From NCBI GenBank assembly GCA_965112735.1, contig CBCOSG010000001.1:1-64000 (forward strand): a DNA stretch of 64,000 nucleotides, read 5' to 3'. The notes beneath the pieces are model-generated. The model was not told the origin of the DNA. It saw nothing but the letters and a program-made list of their open reading frames with translations, and did no database searches. This document shows, piece after piece, positions 29,625 through 38,409 of the stretch; the stretch's first letter is position 1; each line of letters starts with the position of its first letter. Source of the stretch: Phaeosaccion multiseriatum. Lineage: Eukaryota > Ochrophyta, other classes. The translations under genes and the position numbers were made by a program.

Positions 29625-30939
29625 GATCAAAGACTTGAGTTTGATCCTGGCTCAGGATGAAGGCTAGGAGTATGCCTAACACATGCGAGTGTTGCCTTCT
29701 CTTAGAAGAAGAAAGCGCGAACGGGTGAGTAATACTTGGAAATCTGCCCTTTCTGAAGAAAGTAAGTAGGGAGTCTTCCCCACTTTTGCCTAATTTAGAC
29801 AAAAAAGAAAGGAAGAATCCTCGAAGGATTAAGGAAGTAGGAAGGATGACAGCCTTCCTATTCAAAGATCCTTAGTTGGTCTGTGAGGTCGACCAGCCAC
29901 ATTGGAACTGAGACAAGGTCCAAGCCCCTGTAAGGGGCCAGCAGTGAGGAATCTTGGACAATGAGCGGAAGCTTGATCCAGCAATATTCCAAGGGGGAAG
30001 AAGGCTAAACTGGTTGTAAACCCCTCTCCCGTGGAAAGATTCAGACGCCATTCACAGGGGTAGTCCCGGCCAATTCTCGTGCCAGCAGTCGCGGTAATAC
30101 GAGGGGGGCAAGCCTTATCCAGAATGATTGGGCATAAAGGGTTCGTAGAGGGCATTTTCCTAGATCGTAAGATAAATTCTACCCCCCAAGGGTATGACTT
30201 TTGACAAAACCGGGATGCTAGAGTCGAAGAGAAGATAACAGAATCACTTATTTAGGGATAAAATCCGTAGACATAAGTGGGAATACCAGAGGCGAAGGCG
30301 GTTATCTAGATTCGCACTGACCTTCAGGGACTAAAGTGTGGGGAGCAAACAGGACTTGACCCCCTGGTAGTCCACACCCTAAAATATCAGCCTAGCTGTT
30401 TAGACTGAGAAGTTTAAGCATCTTCCCTGCTAAGGCTAAGGCTGCGCCTGAGAAGTACAGCATTCAGATCTGAAATTCAAAGGAATTGGCGGGGGCTTAT
30501 ACAAGTGGTGGAGCATGTGGTTTAATGCGATGCTACGCGCCAAACCTTACCAGTTCTGGAATACTTCTTTCCCTTTTCGGCCTCGGAGATAAGACCAAAG
30601 ACAGGAAGTACAGGTATTGCATGGCTGTCGTCAGTCCGTGTCTTAGGATGTTAAGTTCACTCTTATAACGGACGCAACCCTCTTGTGGCAGATAAAGCTC
30701 TTACCAAAGTTTTAATTGGTGAGTCCAACTTTGTCCATACTCCACATACTGCTTAGACTACGGTTTAAGAGGAAGGCGAGGATGAAGACAAGTCCTTATG
30801 GTCCTTATGAACTGGGCTACACACGTGCTACAATGGAAAGGACAATGAGTAGGAAAGATAAAATCAGTCTTTGCCAAACTTGAACACTTTCTTTGGTTCA
30901 GACTGAGGCCTGCAACTCGGCTTCACGAAGGCGGAATCA

Positions 30940-30972
<33 letters not shown>

Positions 30973-31140
30973 CTGTACCTAGGCTCTGTACAAACCGCCC
31001 GTCACATGTTGGAAGCCGGGCTTGCTCGAAGAATGTCAATGAAATGCTTTGTCTATTCTCTTGGATTTGAAAGTAGGCTTGGTAACTGAGATGAAGTCGT
31101 AACAAGGTAGTCGTAGAGGAATCTGCGGCTGAATTCAAAG
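29625..31140 (+). rRNA. rns: small subunit ribosomal RNA
   Basis: Bacteria-like SSU rRNA of about 1.5 kb. The 5' end is gagtttgatcctggctcag. Later come the 530 loop gtgccagcagtcgcggtaat (about 30079), the 900-region attcaaaggaattggcgggg, acacgtgctacaatgg (30822) and gaagtcgtaacaaggta (31093). The 3' end lacks a CCTCC anti-Shine-Dalgarno, so initiation is probably leader-independent. Ends are approximate. Confidence 0.96.
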
Positions 31141-31179
31141 AAATAAGGTCTTGAACCTCAGGCGGTATAGAATTTAAGA

Positions 31180-31365
31180 ATGAAAGTTTTCTTTATAAAG
31201 GTGAAACATAAGCTTCTGGAACCTATGTCAGTCTTAAAACACAATATAGGGTTTTGGTATTTTTTAGGCATCAGCATCACTGAGATTTTGAAGCTCTTGG
31301 TGAGTATGCTTATTTTTTTTTGGTTTTGTGTACTAATGAACTTCTTTAATTTGATAAAAAATTAA
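31180..31365 (+). CDS. orf61: orf61, possible small membrane protein
   Basis: An ATG frame of 61 codons, 40 bp after rns. It has a basic start (MKVFFIKVKHK) and one long hydrophobic stretch (about 25-55) likely to span the membrane. No homolog is recognised. It sits just ahead of orf280 in another frame. It may be real or a chance frame. Confidence 0.35.
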   Translation: MKVFFIKVKHKLLEPMSVLKHNIGFWYFLGISITEILKLLVSMLIFFWFCVLMNFFNLIKN

Positions 31366-31382
31366 ACTAATGAGCTCTCTAC

Positions 31383-32225
31383 TTGTACTTGCAGTTTTTA
31401 GTCAATTCTCCTGCAAAATCTTGGTTTAAAATTTTAAGCCCTGCTTTCATTTTGACTTTAGGAATTCAAACTCTTTTACTGCCGCTACCGTATATGTACC
31501 CAAATTCGGCCTCGTTCATTTTTAAAGCGAGTCTTTGTGTGGTTTGGGTGTTTCAATATCAAAAATGGTCGATGATACTAAAATTTGAAAATGCCAAAAC
31601 TCGGTCTAAAGAGGGCCTTTATGTAGTCTCTCTTTACGCGGACAGTCTTACCCATCCAATCTTTGGCAAACTTCAGACATATCTGTATTGGTCTTTTGTA
31701 TTGGGGATTCTTCTGCCGCGGCAGTATTCAAATATGGCCTACTTTGTAGGTGTAATTTTCGTATTAATGTCCATTTACTTCTTGCCAGGATATCTGCGGG
31801 CAACGCGGCGGCTTTTTAATGAATGTTTTTTGGACCCCCGTGTACTCTATGAGAGAGGGTTCACGAAAAAGAGGTTAGTGTGGGAGCTAACTGTGGAACA
31901 CTTAAAGAGGGCCGGAATTTTCATTATAGGGGGCCTACTTGTCGACGTGGGGATCGGAAAGTACCTTTATGGCCCAGACGGGAGGTCGTCGATGCAAAAC
32001 TTATTTTCTTCGACGTTTGCTAACTTCACTGCGGACACTCACGAAAGTGTCACAAAATTCCGATTCCTCGAGAGAAGAGGAGTCCCCTCAGAGCTATTGA
32101 AGACGGCGTCCGGGAAAGTAGATGTAGGGGCAGTAAATTGGTTCCTTCAGGACTATAATACCGTTCTTGATTATGTAGGAGAAGAGTATAGAGCCCAACT
32201 AGAGGATACAATCGAAAAACCTTAA
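31383..32225 (+). CDS. orf280: orf280, membrane protein with conserved soluble C-terminal domain
   Basis: No known family. The N-terminal 130 residues hold about four hydrophobic spans. Residues 135-190 are amphipathic and basic (FNECFLDPRVLYERGFTKKR). The last 85 residues form a likely soluble domain with GPDGRSSMQNLFSSTFANFT and DTHESVTKF. It is a clear paralog of orf286 after rnl: the C-terminal domains are about 65-70% identical. The frame has no ATG at its beginning; TTG 31383 aligns with the paralog's start region. Both paralogs directly follow an rRNA gene. Function unknown. Confidence 0.75.
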   Translation: MYLQFLVNSPAKSWFKILSPAFILTLGIQTLLLPLPYMYPNSASFIFKASLCVVWVFQYQKWSMILKFENAKTRSKEGLYVVSLYADSLTHPIFGKLQTYLYWSFVLGILLPRQYSNMAYFVGVIFVLMSIYFLPGYLRATRRLFNECFLDPRVLYERGFTKKRLVWELTVEHLKRAGIFIIGGLLVDVGIGKYLYGPDGRSSMQNLFSSTFANFTADTHESVTKFRFLERRGVPSELLKTASGKVDVGAVNWFLQDYNTVLDYVGEEYRAQLEDTIEKP

Positions 32226-32304
32226 TGGGTAGATTACAATACTAGAAAAGTAGAATAATCCTAAGTAAATTATCTTGTGTTCTACGCTATTAAGCTATAG
32301 AATT

Positions 32305-32585
32305 ATAAGTGAGTCTACTGCGCGAAGCTTAGGCAGTGGAGGTAGTTTGATTTGTGAAGTTTTTTAAATCTAAGATTCACGTAGTTTTTTCATATACTGG
32401 TGGACTAAAGCACTTGGCCAGCTTGTTAGGCTCATGATCTAAAAGTCGTAGGTATAAGTTCTACCTTTGCCCGCAATATCCTGTTTCCTGACTTTCTGGG
32501 ATTTAAGATGAAGACCAAAAAATATATATTAAATTAGCTACACCCCACTCCACTTCTCTTGTGAGGGAAAAAATAAGGAAAAAAG
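32305..32585 (+). pseudogene. duplicated fragment: rps8 3' end, decayed trnM, rps10 5' end
   Basis: Roughly 280 bp match the minus strand at 6785-7090 at high identity. In order they hold the last 70 bp of rps8, a trnM remnant (anticodon arm intact, T-arm broken) and the first 50 bp of rps10 without its ATG. The rps8 part cannot be expressed as a gene. Together with the similar 37848-38014 segment, it marks an old segmental duplication behind the orf280/orf286 family. Confidence 0.85.
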
Positions 32586-32661
32586 AAGCAAACAGTAATT
32601 TATAGAACCTAGATTTGTTTCAGAGGAGCAAATACGGACTTCGTGATATTTAGGAAGAACC

Positions 32662-32814
32662 ATGCCACAATTTGATCAAATCACCTTTTTTACTCAAATT
32701 CTTAATTTGGGTTTGTGTTTTTTTGGATTTTATTTTTTCTTTGTTTTCTACTACCTGCCCAGTCTTAGTGCCTCTTTAAAATTACGCAAGATTTTTAAGG
32801 ATCTTCCCCGTTAA
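32662..32814 (+). CDS. atp8: ATP synthase Fo subunit 8
   Basis: A short 50-aa protein of the ATP synthase peripheral stalk. It begins MPQFDQITFFTQILNLGL, the classic start of algal Atp8, followed by one aromatic membrane span (FFGFYFFFVFYYLPSL) and a basic tail LKLRKIFKDLPR. Start is ATG 32662, stop TAA 32812-32814. It lies between the rps8-trnM-rps10 fragment and trnP. Confidence 0.93.
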   Translation: MPQFDQITFFTQILNLGLCFFGFYFFFVFYYLPSLSASLKLRKIFKDLPR

Positions 32815-32837
32815 GTATCTGATGTTCGAAGCCCAGT

Positions 32838-32911
32838 CGGGAAATGGCGCAGCTTGGTAGCGCATCTGTTTTGGGAACAGAAGGTCATGTGTTCAAATCA
32901 CATTTTCCCGA
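32838..32911 (+). tRNA. trnP: tRNA-Pro (UGG)
   Basis: Perfect acceptor CGGGAAA/TTTCCCG, anticodon loop TTTGGGA (TGG), T-loop TTCAAAT, discriminator A. Confidence 0.95.
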
Positions 32912-33010
32912 ATACTTAGGTATTTGCCTACGAACTTCAGGAGCCTAATAGAAAACCTCAAGGTATCTCTTGCATCACATATTTTGGTAATTTTAGTGAA
33001 TGCGATGGGA

Positions 33011-33081
33011 GACCGGATAGCATAAGGGCAATGCCTTGGATTGCAAATCCAATTATGGGAATTCGACTTTCCCTCCGGTCT
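33011..33081 (+). tRNA. trnC: tRNA-Cys (GCA)
   Basis: Perfect acceptor GACCGGA/TCCGGTC, anticodon stem TTGGA/TCCAA with loop TTGCAAA (GCA). The D-arm is unusual. A copy of the anticodon arm lies at 39965-39986. Confidence 0.88.
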
Positions 33082-33103
33082 AATACTTGTAAAAAAGTAG
33101 AAA

Positions 33104-33202
33104 CCAAGATCGTACTGATATTTGTATGAAATTATACCATAGGTATTTATAACCTAATATGGAAGCCATTCGTCTGAATCAGGTAGGGGTAAAAAACCTT
33201 GG
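33104..33202 (+). pseudogene. nad9 5' fragment
   Basis: About 100 bp match 39250-39346: the nad9 leader and its first 25 codons. Codon 9 has become TAA (CAA in nad9), so it cannot encode the protein. It lies just upstream of the nad11 leader. Confidence 0.88.
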
Positions 33203-33264
33203 GAAAGTAAGCAAAAAGAGAAAGAATACCTCCCAAGTCAAAATAGAGAAAATTTATACTTCCT
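33203..33264 (+). promoter_or_regulatory. nad11 leader shared with orf176
   Basis: The sequence gggaaagtaagcaaaaag and the next 60 bases through the start codon nearly match 25644-25715 ahead of orf176. The conserved leader may carry a translation or processing signal copied between the two genes. Confidence 0.6.
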
Positions 33265-34161
33265 ATGACCACTAAAAAAATATTTATCAACCATCAGCTT
33301 GTTTTTGTTGAAGAATTTTCCTCAGTATTACAAGCATGTAGTAGTTTAGGCATAGAACTTCCTCGATTTTGTTATCATCCCTTATTAAATATCGCGGGAA
33401 ATTGTCGTTCCTGTCTAGTAGAAGTTAGCCAAGGTCCAAAACCTCAGATGAGTTGTGCCTTCCCTATTTTAGGAGGCGGACGATTTTTTCTTCATAGTCC
33501 TTTGGTACGAAAAGCCCGAGAAACAGTTTTAGAGTTCAATCTAGTAAACCACCCTCTAGATTGCCCTATTTGTGACCAAGGAGGGGAATGCGATCTCCAA
33601 AATCAAAGCTTTCACTTCGGCAGTGACAAAACACGGTACGCTGAAGTAAAGCGTACGGTCAAAGAGACTTTTCTAGGTCTAGGTATAAAAAGTTTGATGA
33701 CTCGTTGCATACATTGCACTCGCTGTGTGCGGTATTCTAAGGAATGGTTGGGAGACAGTAATTTGACTGCCAATGGCAGAGGCTCTCACATGATAGTCGA
33801 AGCTTACTCCTCAACTCCCTTAACCACTTTAGCCTCAGGCAACGTAATAGATCTATGCCCCGTAGGGGCAGGTCTAAAAAAGGTGGTTAAAATTCTTGGG
33901 GAGAGTTGGGATTTTGTCGTCCGCTTGTGGCGAGACCTTCCTTTGGTATTGGCTTATCTTTCACTTATAATCTTATACACCTGCATTGGACTCCTCGGAG
34001 TCCGCCATATGTATGTGTATCTTGGCTGGGTCTATGCTACTTTTTTAGTAGTGTGGGGACTGTCACTTTACAAACTATGGCGGTGGGAGCCGTATAAAAT
34101 AATAGGACCATATTTGGTCCTTGTTTTGTACGTCACTTTTAAGATTTGGGTTTCCTCTTAG
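33265..34161 (+). CDS. nad11: NADH dehydrogenase subunit 11, N-terminal FeS part with membrane tail
   Basis: The iron-sulphur part of the complex I 75-kDa subunit. Cluster ligands are all visible: N1b Cys36, Cys47, Cys50, Cys64; N5 His96, Cys100, Cys103, Cys109; N4 Cys148, Cys151, Cys154, Cys198. The molybdopterin-like second half is absent, as in photosynthetic stramenopiles, where it is missing or separate. Unusually, after CPVGAG (residue 203) come about 95 residues with three hydrophobic spans (about 220-240, 246-262, 279-295). This tail is not normal for Nad11. Start is ATG 33265. Confidence 0.93.
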   Translation: MTTKKIFINHQLVFVEEFSSVLQACSSLGIELPRFCYHPLLNIAGNCRSCLVEVSQGPKPQMSCAFPILGGGRFFLHSPLVRKARETVLEFNLVNHPLDCPICDQGGECDLQNQSFHFGSDKTRYAEVKRTVKETFLGLGIKSLMTRCIHCTRCVRYSKEWLGDSNLTANGRGSHMIVEAYSSTPLTTLASGNVIDLCPVGAGLKKVVKILGESWDFVVRLWRDLPLVLAYLSLIILYTCIGLLGVRHMYVYLGWVYATFLVVWGLSLYKLWRWEPYKIIGPYLVLVLYVTFKIWVSS

Positions 34162-34169
34162 GAGCTGAC

Positions 34170-35893
34170 AAGATTTTTCTTCCATTTGTGAAGTTTGTGA
34201 CAAGCTTCAAGCAAAATAAAGAAAATCTTCACAAAGGGCATGGAGGGAATGCCTAGGGGCCCAGCCTCTGTAGACGTAGACAACAACGAAAGCTCGGAGG
34301 AAGGTCTTCGACCTGTGCACTTCGACCTTCTACCTTGGAAAACCATTCCGTTTGAGGAAAAACAGGCCAGTAAAGCCTGCAAAGAAGAGGGCAGACAAAC
34401 TGAAACATCTAAGTAATCTGCTTAAGAGAAATCAACCGAGATACCGTAAGTAGCGGTGAGCGAAAACGGTGTAGGCTCTCTCCTAGACGACCTTGAAAGA
34501 TCCAAATTAAAAAACGACTCCAGCTCAATAAAACATTGGATGGAGAAGAAAACCATAGAAGGTACAAGTCCCGTAGGGGAAGAAAAGGAGAGGATTCAAG
34601 TACTTTTCTGGCGATAGACAAGGAATATTGGGGAGCCATCCTCAAAGCCTAAATAGACTGGGCCACCCATAGTGAACAAGTATCGTGAGAGAAAGGTGAA
34701 ACAGAGATTTCTGCTGTGAAATGTCCTGAAACTCCCTGCCTTTTAGGTGTTGAAGCTTTGTGGAAGTGACAGCCTACCTTTTGTATAATGGGTCAGTGAG
34801 TAAAAGATTAGGGGCAAGCTTAAGTTTAGGAAGGCAAAGGTCAATCGAGGAGTAAAACTTCGTGGAGTCCCAATTTTTTTTACCCGAAACCGACTGAGCT
34901 AAGATTGAACAGGTTGAAAAAGACAAGGCAACTTTCTTTGGAGGACCGAACCCGTGTATGTGGCAAAATACTGGGATGATTTGATCTTAGGGGTGAAAGG
35001 CCAATCAAAGTCGGAGATAGCTGGTTTTCTGCGAAATCTATTGAAGTAGAGCGTCTTAATGGGAAATCCGGGGTAGAGCACTGTCGTAGGAAAGGGGAGG
35101 CAAAATCTTACTGACTTATGGCAAACTGCGAATACAGGATACGTCTTCAATCAAGGCAGACAGACCATGGGTGCGAAGGTCCTTGGTCAAAAGGGAAACA
35201 GCCCAGATTGATGGTTAAGGTCCCCAAAGGAAAGGAAGTGAAGAAGGAGGTGACGAGCTAAAGACAGCCAGGAGGTAGGCTTGGTAGCAGTCATCCTTTA
35301 AAGAATGCGTAACAGCTCACTGGTCGAAGTTTTTTGCGCCCACAATGTTTGGGACTAATCTTTCCTACCGAAGCCTCAAACCCTACAGGGTGGTAGCAGA
35401 ACCTTCCGTAGGTCGAGGAAGATGAGGGGCAACCTTCATTGGAGATATCGGAATCGAGAATACTGACATGAGTAGCAACAAACCAGGAGGATCCTGGTGG
35501 CCTTAAATTCAAGGGTTTCCACGACAGATTTCTTCTTCGTGGGGGCTTGAGCTAATCTCAAGCCATAAAGACGGTCCCTAAGACTGCTGACGAAAGCCAG
35601 GGTTGATGGGAGATCTTAGACAGGACGAAGCTGGCAGAGGAAGTAGAGGAGTATAGCTGGTCTCCTCTGCTTTAGCTCAGCTTCCAGGAAATACTTCTAG
35701 GAGCGGCACCGTATCGTAAACCGACACAGGTGAATGGGTGGAGTACACTCAGGCCTTTTGAGAGAACCGTGTTGAAGGAACTCGGCAAAATGACTCCGTG
35801 GCTTCGGTAGAAGGAGGAAGCCTTTGTAGGCTTGGCACTAAAGTGGGAGCGGCGACTGTTTAGTAAAAACACAGGACTCTGCGAAGTTGTAAA

Positions 35894-35931
<38 letters not shown>

Positions 35932-36017
35932 CGGAAGACCCGAAAGTGGAAGCTTTTAGGGAGAATGCCCAGTAAACGGCGGCTGTAACTCTGACGGTCC
36001 TAAGGTAGCAAAACTGA

Positions 36018-36048
<31 letters not shown>

Positions 36049-36124
36049 TGTAACGACTGCTCCGCTGTCTCCAACACGGACTCAGTGAAATTCCCATGGT
36101 CGTGAAGAGGCGACCTCGCTGCAG

Positions 36125-36158
<34 letters not shown>

Positions 36159-36463
36159 TTTGAGCTGGGAAGCATGACATAGGTTGCGTAGTAGTAGGTG
36201 GGAGGTTATGCCGCAGATGAAAGACCACCCTCCTTCAGTCTAGCTTTCTTCACCTGACTTGGGACAGGCTCAGACGGGTAGTTTGGCTGGGACGGCAGCC
36301 TCCTAAAGAGTAACGGGGGTACGCAAAGGTACACCCTTCCATGAAGGAAGAAAAGGCGGAATGGCTTGATGTGTGCCTGACTGTAAGACTCACAAGTCGA
36401 ACAGAGACGAAAGTCGGCCATACAGATCCGGTGGATGTGCATATGGGCACTTCACCGCTCATA

Positions 36464-36499
<36 letters not shown>

Positions 36500-36895
36500 T
36501 CTCGAGAGCTCCTATCGACGGAAGGGTTTGGCACCTCGATGTCGACTCATCACATCCTGGAGGAGAAAAAGCTTCCAAGGGTTGGGCTGTTCGCCCATGA
36601 AAGTGGTACGTGAGTTGGGTTTAGAACGTCGTGAGACAGTTTGGTCCCTATCTACTGTGGACAACAATCTAAGGGAAGAAATTCTAGTACGAGAGGACCG
36701 AATTTCGGGGATCCATGGTGTACCGGTTGTGTGAGCACATGCAGTGTCGGGTAGCTACATCTCTAGAAGAGAATGGCTGAAAGCATCTAAGCCAGAAACT
36801 TGTCCTCAAGCATTGTCTAGGCCTCGTTTTAGACGAAAACGTGAATAGGAGGGTAGTGAAAGTCGTGTAAGCGGTGTAGCTGATCCTTACTAATT
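34170..36895 (+). rRNA. rnl: large subunit ribosomal RNA
   Basis: Bacteria-like LSU rRNA of about 2.7 kb. Landmarks: gcatggagggaatgcctagg near the 5' end, ctaaggtagcaaa (about 35999), gacggaaagaccccgtg (36129), ggataacaggctgat (36481) and the sarcin-ricin loop agtacgagaggacc (36687). No intron. The ends are estimated; it closely follows nad11 and precedes orf286. Confidence 0.96.
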
Positions 36896-36901
36896 AGGCT
36901 T

Positions 36902-37761
36902 ATGATGTTTAAATACATGCTGCGTCGTATGTGGAAACGAATAACAGATTTGGATACAGAGGTTTGGTTTGTAATACTGTTTGTAGCCTACTTTTTAACC
37001 TTTGTCATTTCCTCCCTTGGACTGTTTGAGGGTAGGTTTGATATCGTGTGTTCACTAGTGCAATTCAGCGTCCATCTGGGGTGGATTTTTTACTACCATA
37101 AAGAGGTAATTTTACCCAAGTTTAGAAAGGATAAAACCCGGTGTAGAGAGGGCAGTTATGTCGCATCTCTTTACCAGGATAGTCTGGGACACGAAGGTTT
37201 GGCAAAAGTACAAACTCTCTTGTATTCGTCATTTATCCTCGGAATCGGTCTACCACCAAAATACTCTATTTTGTTTTATCTCATAGGTTTACTCTCCTTA
37301 TTGGCCTGTCTCTATTTACTGCCGGCGTATGTGCGATCAACCACACGACTGTTTCAGGAGTGTTTTTTGAATCCTGGAGTACTCCACGCTAAAGGGTTTA
37401 CAAAAAAAAGAATAGTGTGGGAAGTGGCTGTAGAACACGGCAAAAGAATTCAAATAATTGTAGCGGGGGGCTAGTGGCAGATGTGTGGGTCGGAAAGTTC
37501 TTTTACGGTCTAGATGGAAGGTCGTCGCTGCAAAATTTCTATTCTTCGACGTTCGATAACTTCACTGCGGACACTCAAGAGAGTGTCACGAAATTCCGGG
37601 CCCTCGAAAGCAGGAGAGTCCCCTCAGACCTGATGAAGACGGCGTCGGGGAAACTGGATATAGGAGCAATAGATTGGCTTCTTCAAGAGTATAACGCGGC
37701 TCTTGATCATTACGGAGAACTATATAAGGCTCAACTTGAAGATCGAGTCGAAAAACCTTAA
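36902..37761 (+). pseudogene. orf286: orf286, paralog of orf280, with a single-base frameshift
   Basis: ATG 36902 opens a frame of 190 codons that ends in TAG at 37471. The following frame continues the alignment with orf280 to the same C-terminal ending (LEDRVEKP against LEDTIEKP). The break is at a run of six G (37465-37470), where seven would restore VAGGLVADV and a 286-aa protein. It has four N-terminal hydrophobic spans and the conserved GLDGRSSLQNFYSSTF and DTQESVTKF blocks. The protein on both sides is well conserved, so a sequencing error, a recent mutation or recoding are all possible. Confidence 0.75.
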
Positions 37762-37847
37762 TAGTGTAGAGATAGGTAAGTTGCTAAAGGGGTATAATAC
37801 CCCTAAGTAAATTATTTTGTCTTCTATGCTATTAAGCTATGGAATTA

Positions 37848-37915
37848 TAAGTGAGTCTACTGCGCGAAGCTTAGGCAGTGGAGGTAGTTTGATTGGTAAA
37901 GTTTTTTAGACCTAG
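37848..37915 (+). pseudogene. rps8 3'-end fragment, second copy
   Basis: The segment ggaattataagtgagtctac and the next 40 bases are identical to the rps8 C-terminal coding region. The sequence then diverges. The rest of rps8 is absent. It connects orf286 to the intact trnfM. Confidence 0.85.
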
Positions 37916-37940
37916 GACTCACATAGTCTTTTCATACCAT

Positions 37941-38014
37941 GGTGGAGTAGAGCAGTTGGCCAGCTTGTTAGGCTCATGATCTAAAAGTCGTAGGTTCGAA
38001 TCCTACCTCCGCCC
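37941..38014 (+). tRNA. trnfM: tRNA-Met (CAU), probable initiator
   Basis: Acceptor GGTGGAG/CTCCGCC, D-arm GAGCAGTTGGCCAGCTTG as in initiator tRNAs, anticodon loop CTCATGA and intact T-arm GTAGG/CCTAC. It is the only one of three related copies whose cloverleaf is intact, the others being 6883-6956 and 32399-32473. Confidence 0.88.
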
Positions 38015-38340
38015 GTATGCATGAACGAATAAATCCCCAGTCTAACGAGGAAATCCTCGGTTTAAAGTCTTACATCTGCTACATTAGTCCCAGGTCCGGA
38101 TCTGGGCCATCTACCTATATTCCCATTATAGCCAATATTGGCCATATAGGCCGATACTAGCTAAAATAAAGAGGATAGATAAATGGGTTTCTCTTGCAAG
38201 CTTCCGCCGAAGATACCTCTTTCGAGGAAGGGGTTAGAAGGCGGAAAAGGGTGATGCCAACCCCCAAGGAAGCCGTGGCATTCAGTAAGCAACCTTGGCA
38301 TTTAAGCATCAGTCTGATCCATTGGTGCTTAGAAAGGTTC
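38015..38340. other. hairpin-rich spacer upstream of rps12
   Basis: No gene is seen. Within 200 bp are cgaggaaatcctcg, cccaggtccggatctggg, gccaatattggc, ggccatataggcc and a longer pairing of cttccgcc (about 38200) with ggcgga (about 38242). From 38230 on, it resembles the region upstream of trnR(UCG). It may be a replication or processing region. Confidence 0.6.
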
Positions 38341-38409
38341 CTGGATTTGTATGGATAGGCCGTCAGATTTCTGTCCCGGCGGTGGTAAGTTCAAATCTTA
38401 CCAAATCCA
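38341..38409 (+). pseudogene. decayed tRNA-Arg copy
   Basis: It matches trnR(UCG) at 27422, including gatttc-gtcccg and the T-arm gtaagttcaaatcttaccaa, but the D-arm is deleted and the anticodon stem no longer pairs. Its sequence runs into the rps12 coding frame. Confidence 0.8.

Noticed and set aside
34170-36895. Several open frames of 60-140 codons inside rnl and rns on both strands
   Set aside because: They lie within conserved rRNA sequence and have no protein features; they are chance frames in GC-richer rRNA genes.
38015-38340. RNase P RNA candidate because of cgaggaaatcc resembling the conserved gaggaaagtcc motif
   Set aside because: The motif forms its own small hairpin, and I find no partner for the second conserved region, so evidence is insufficient.
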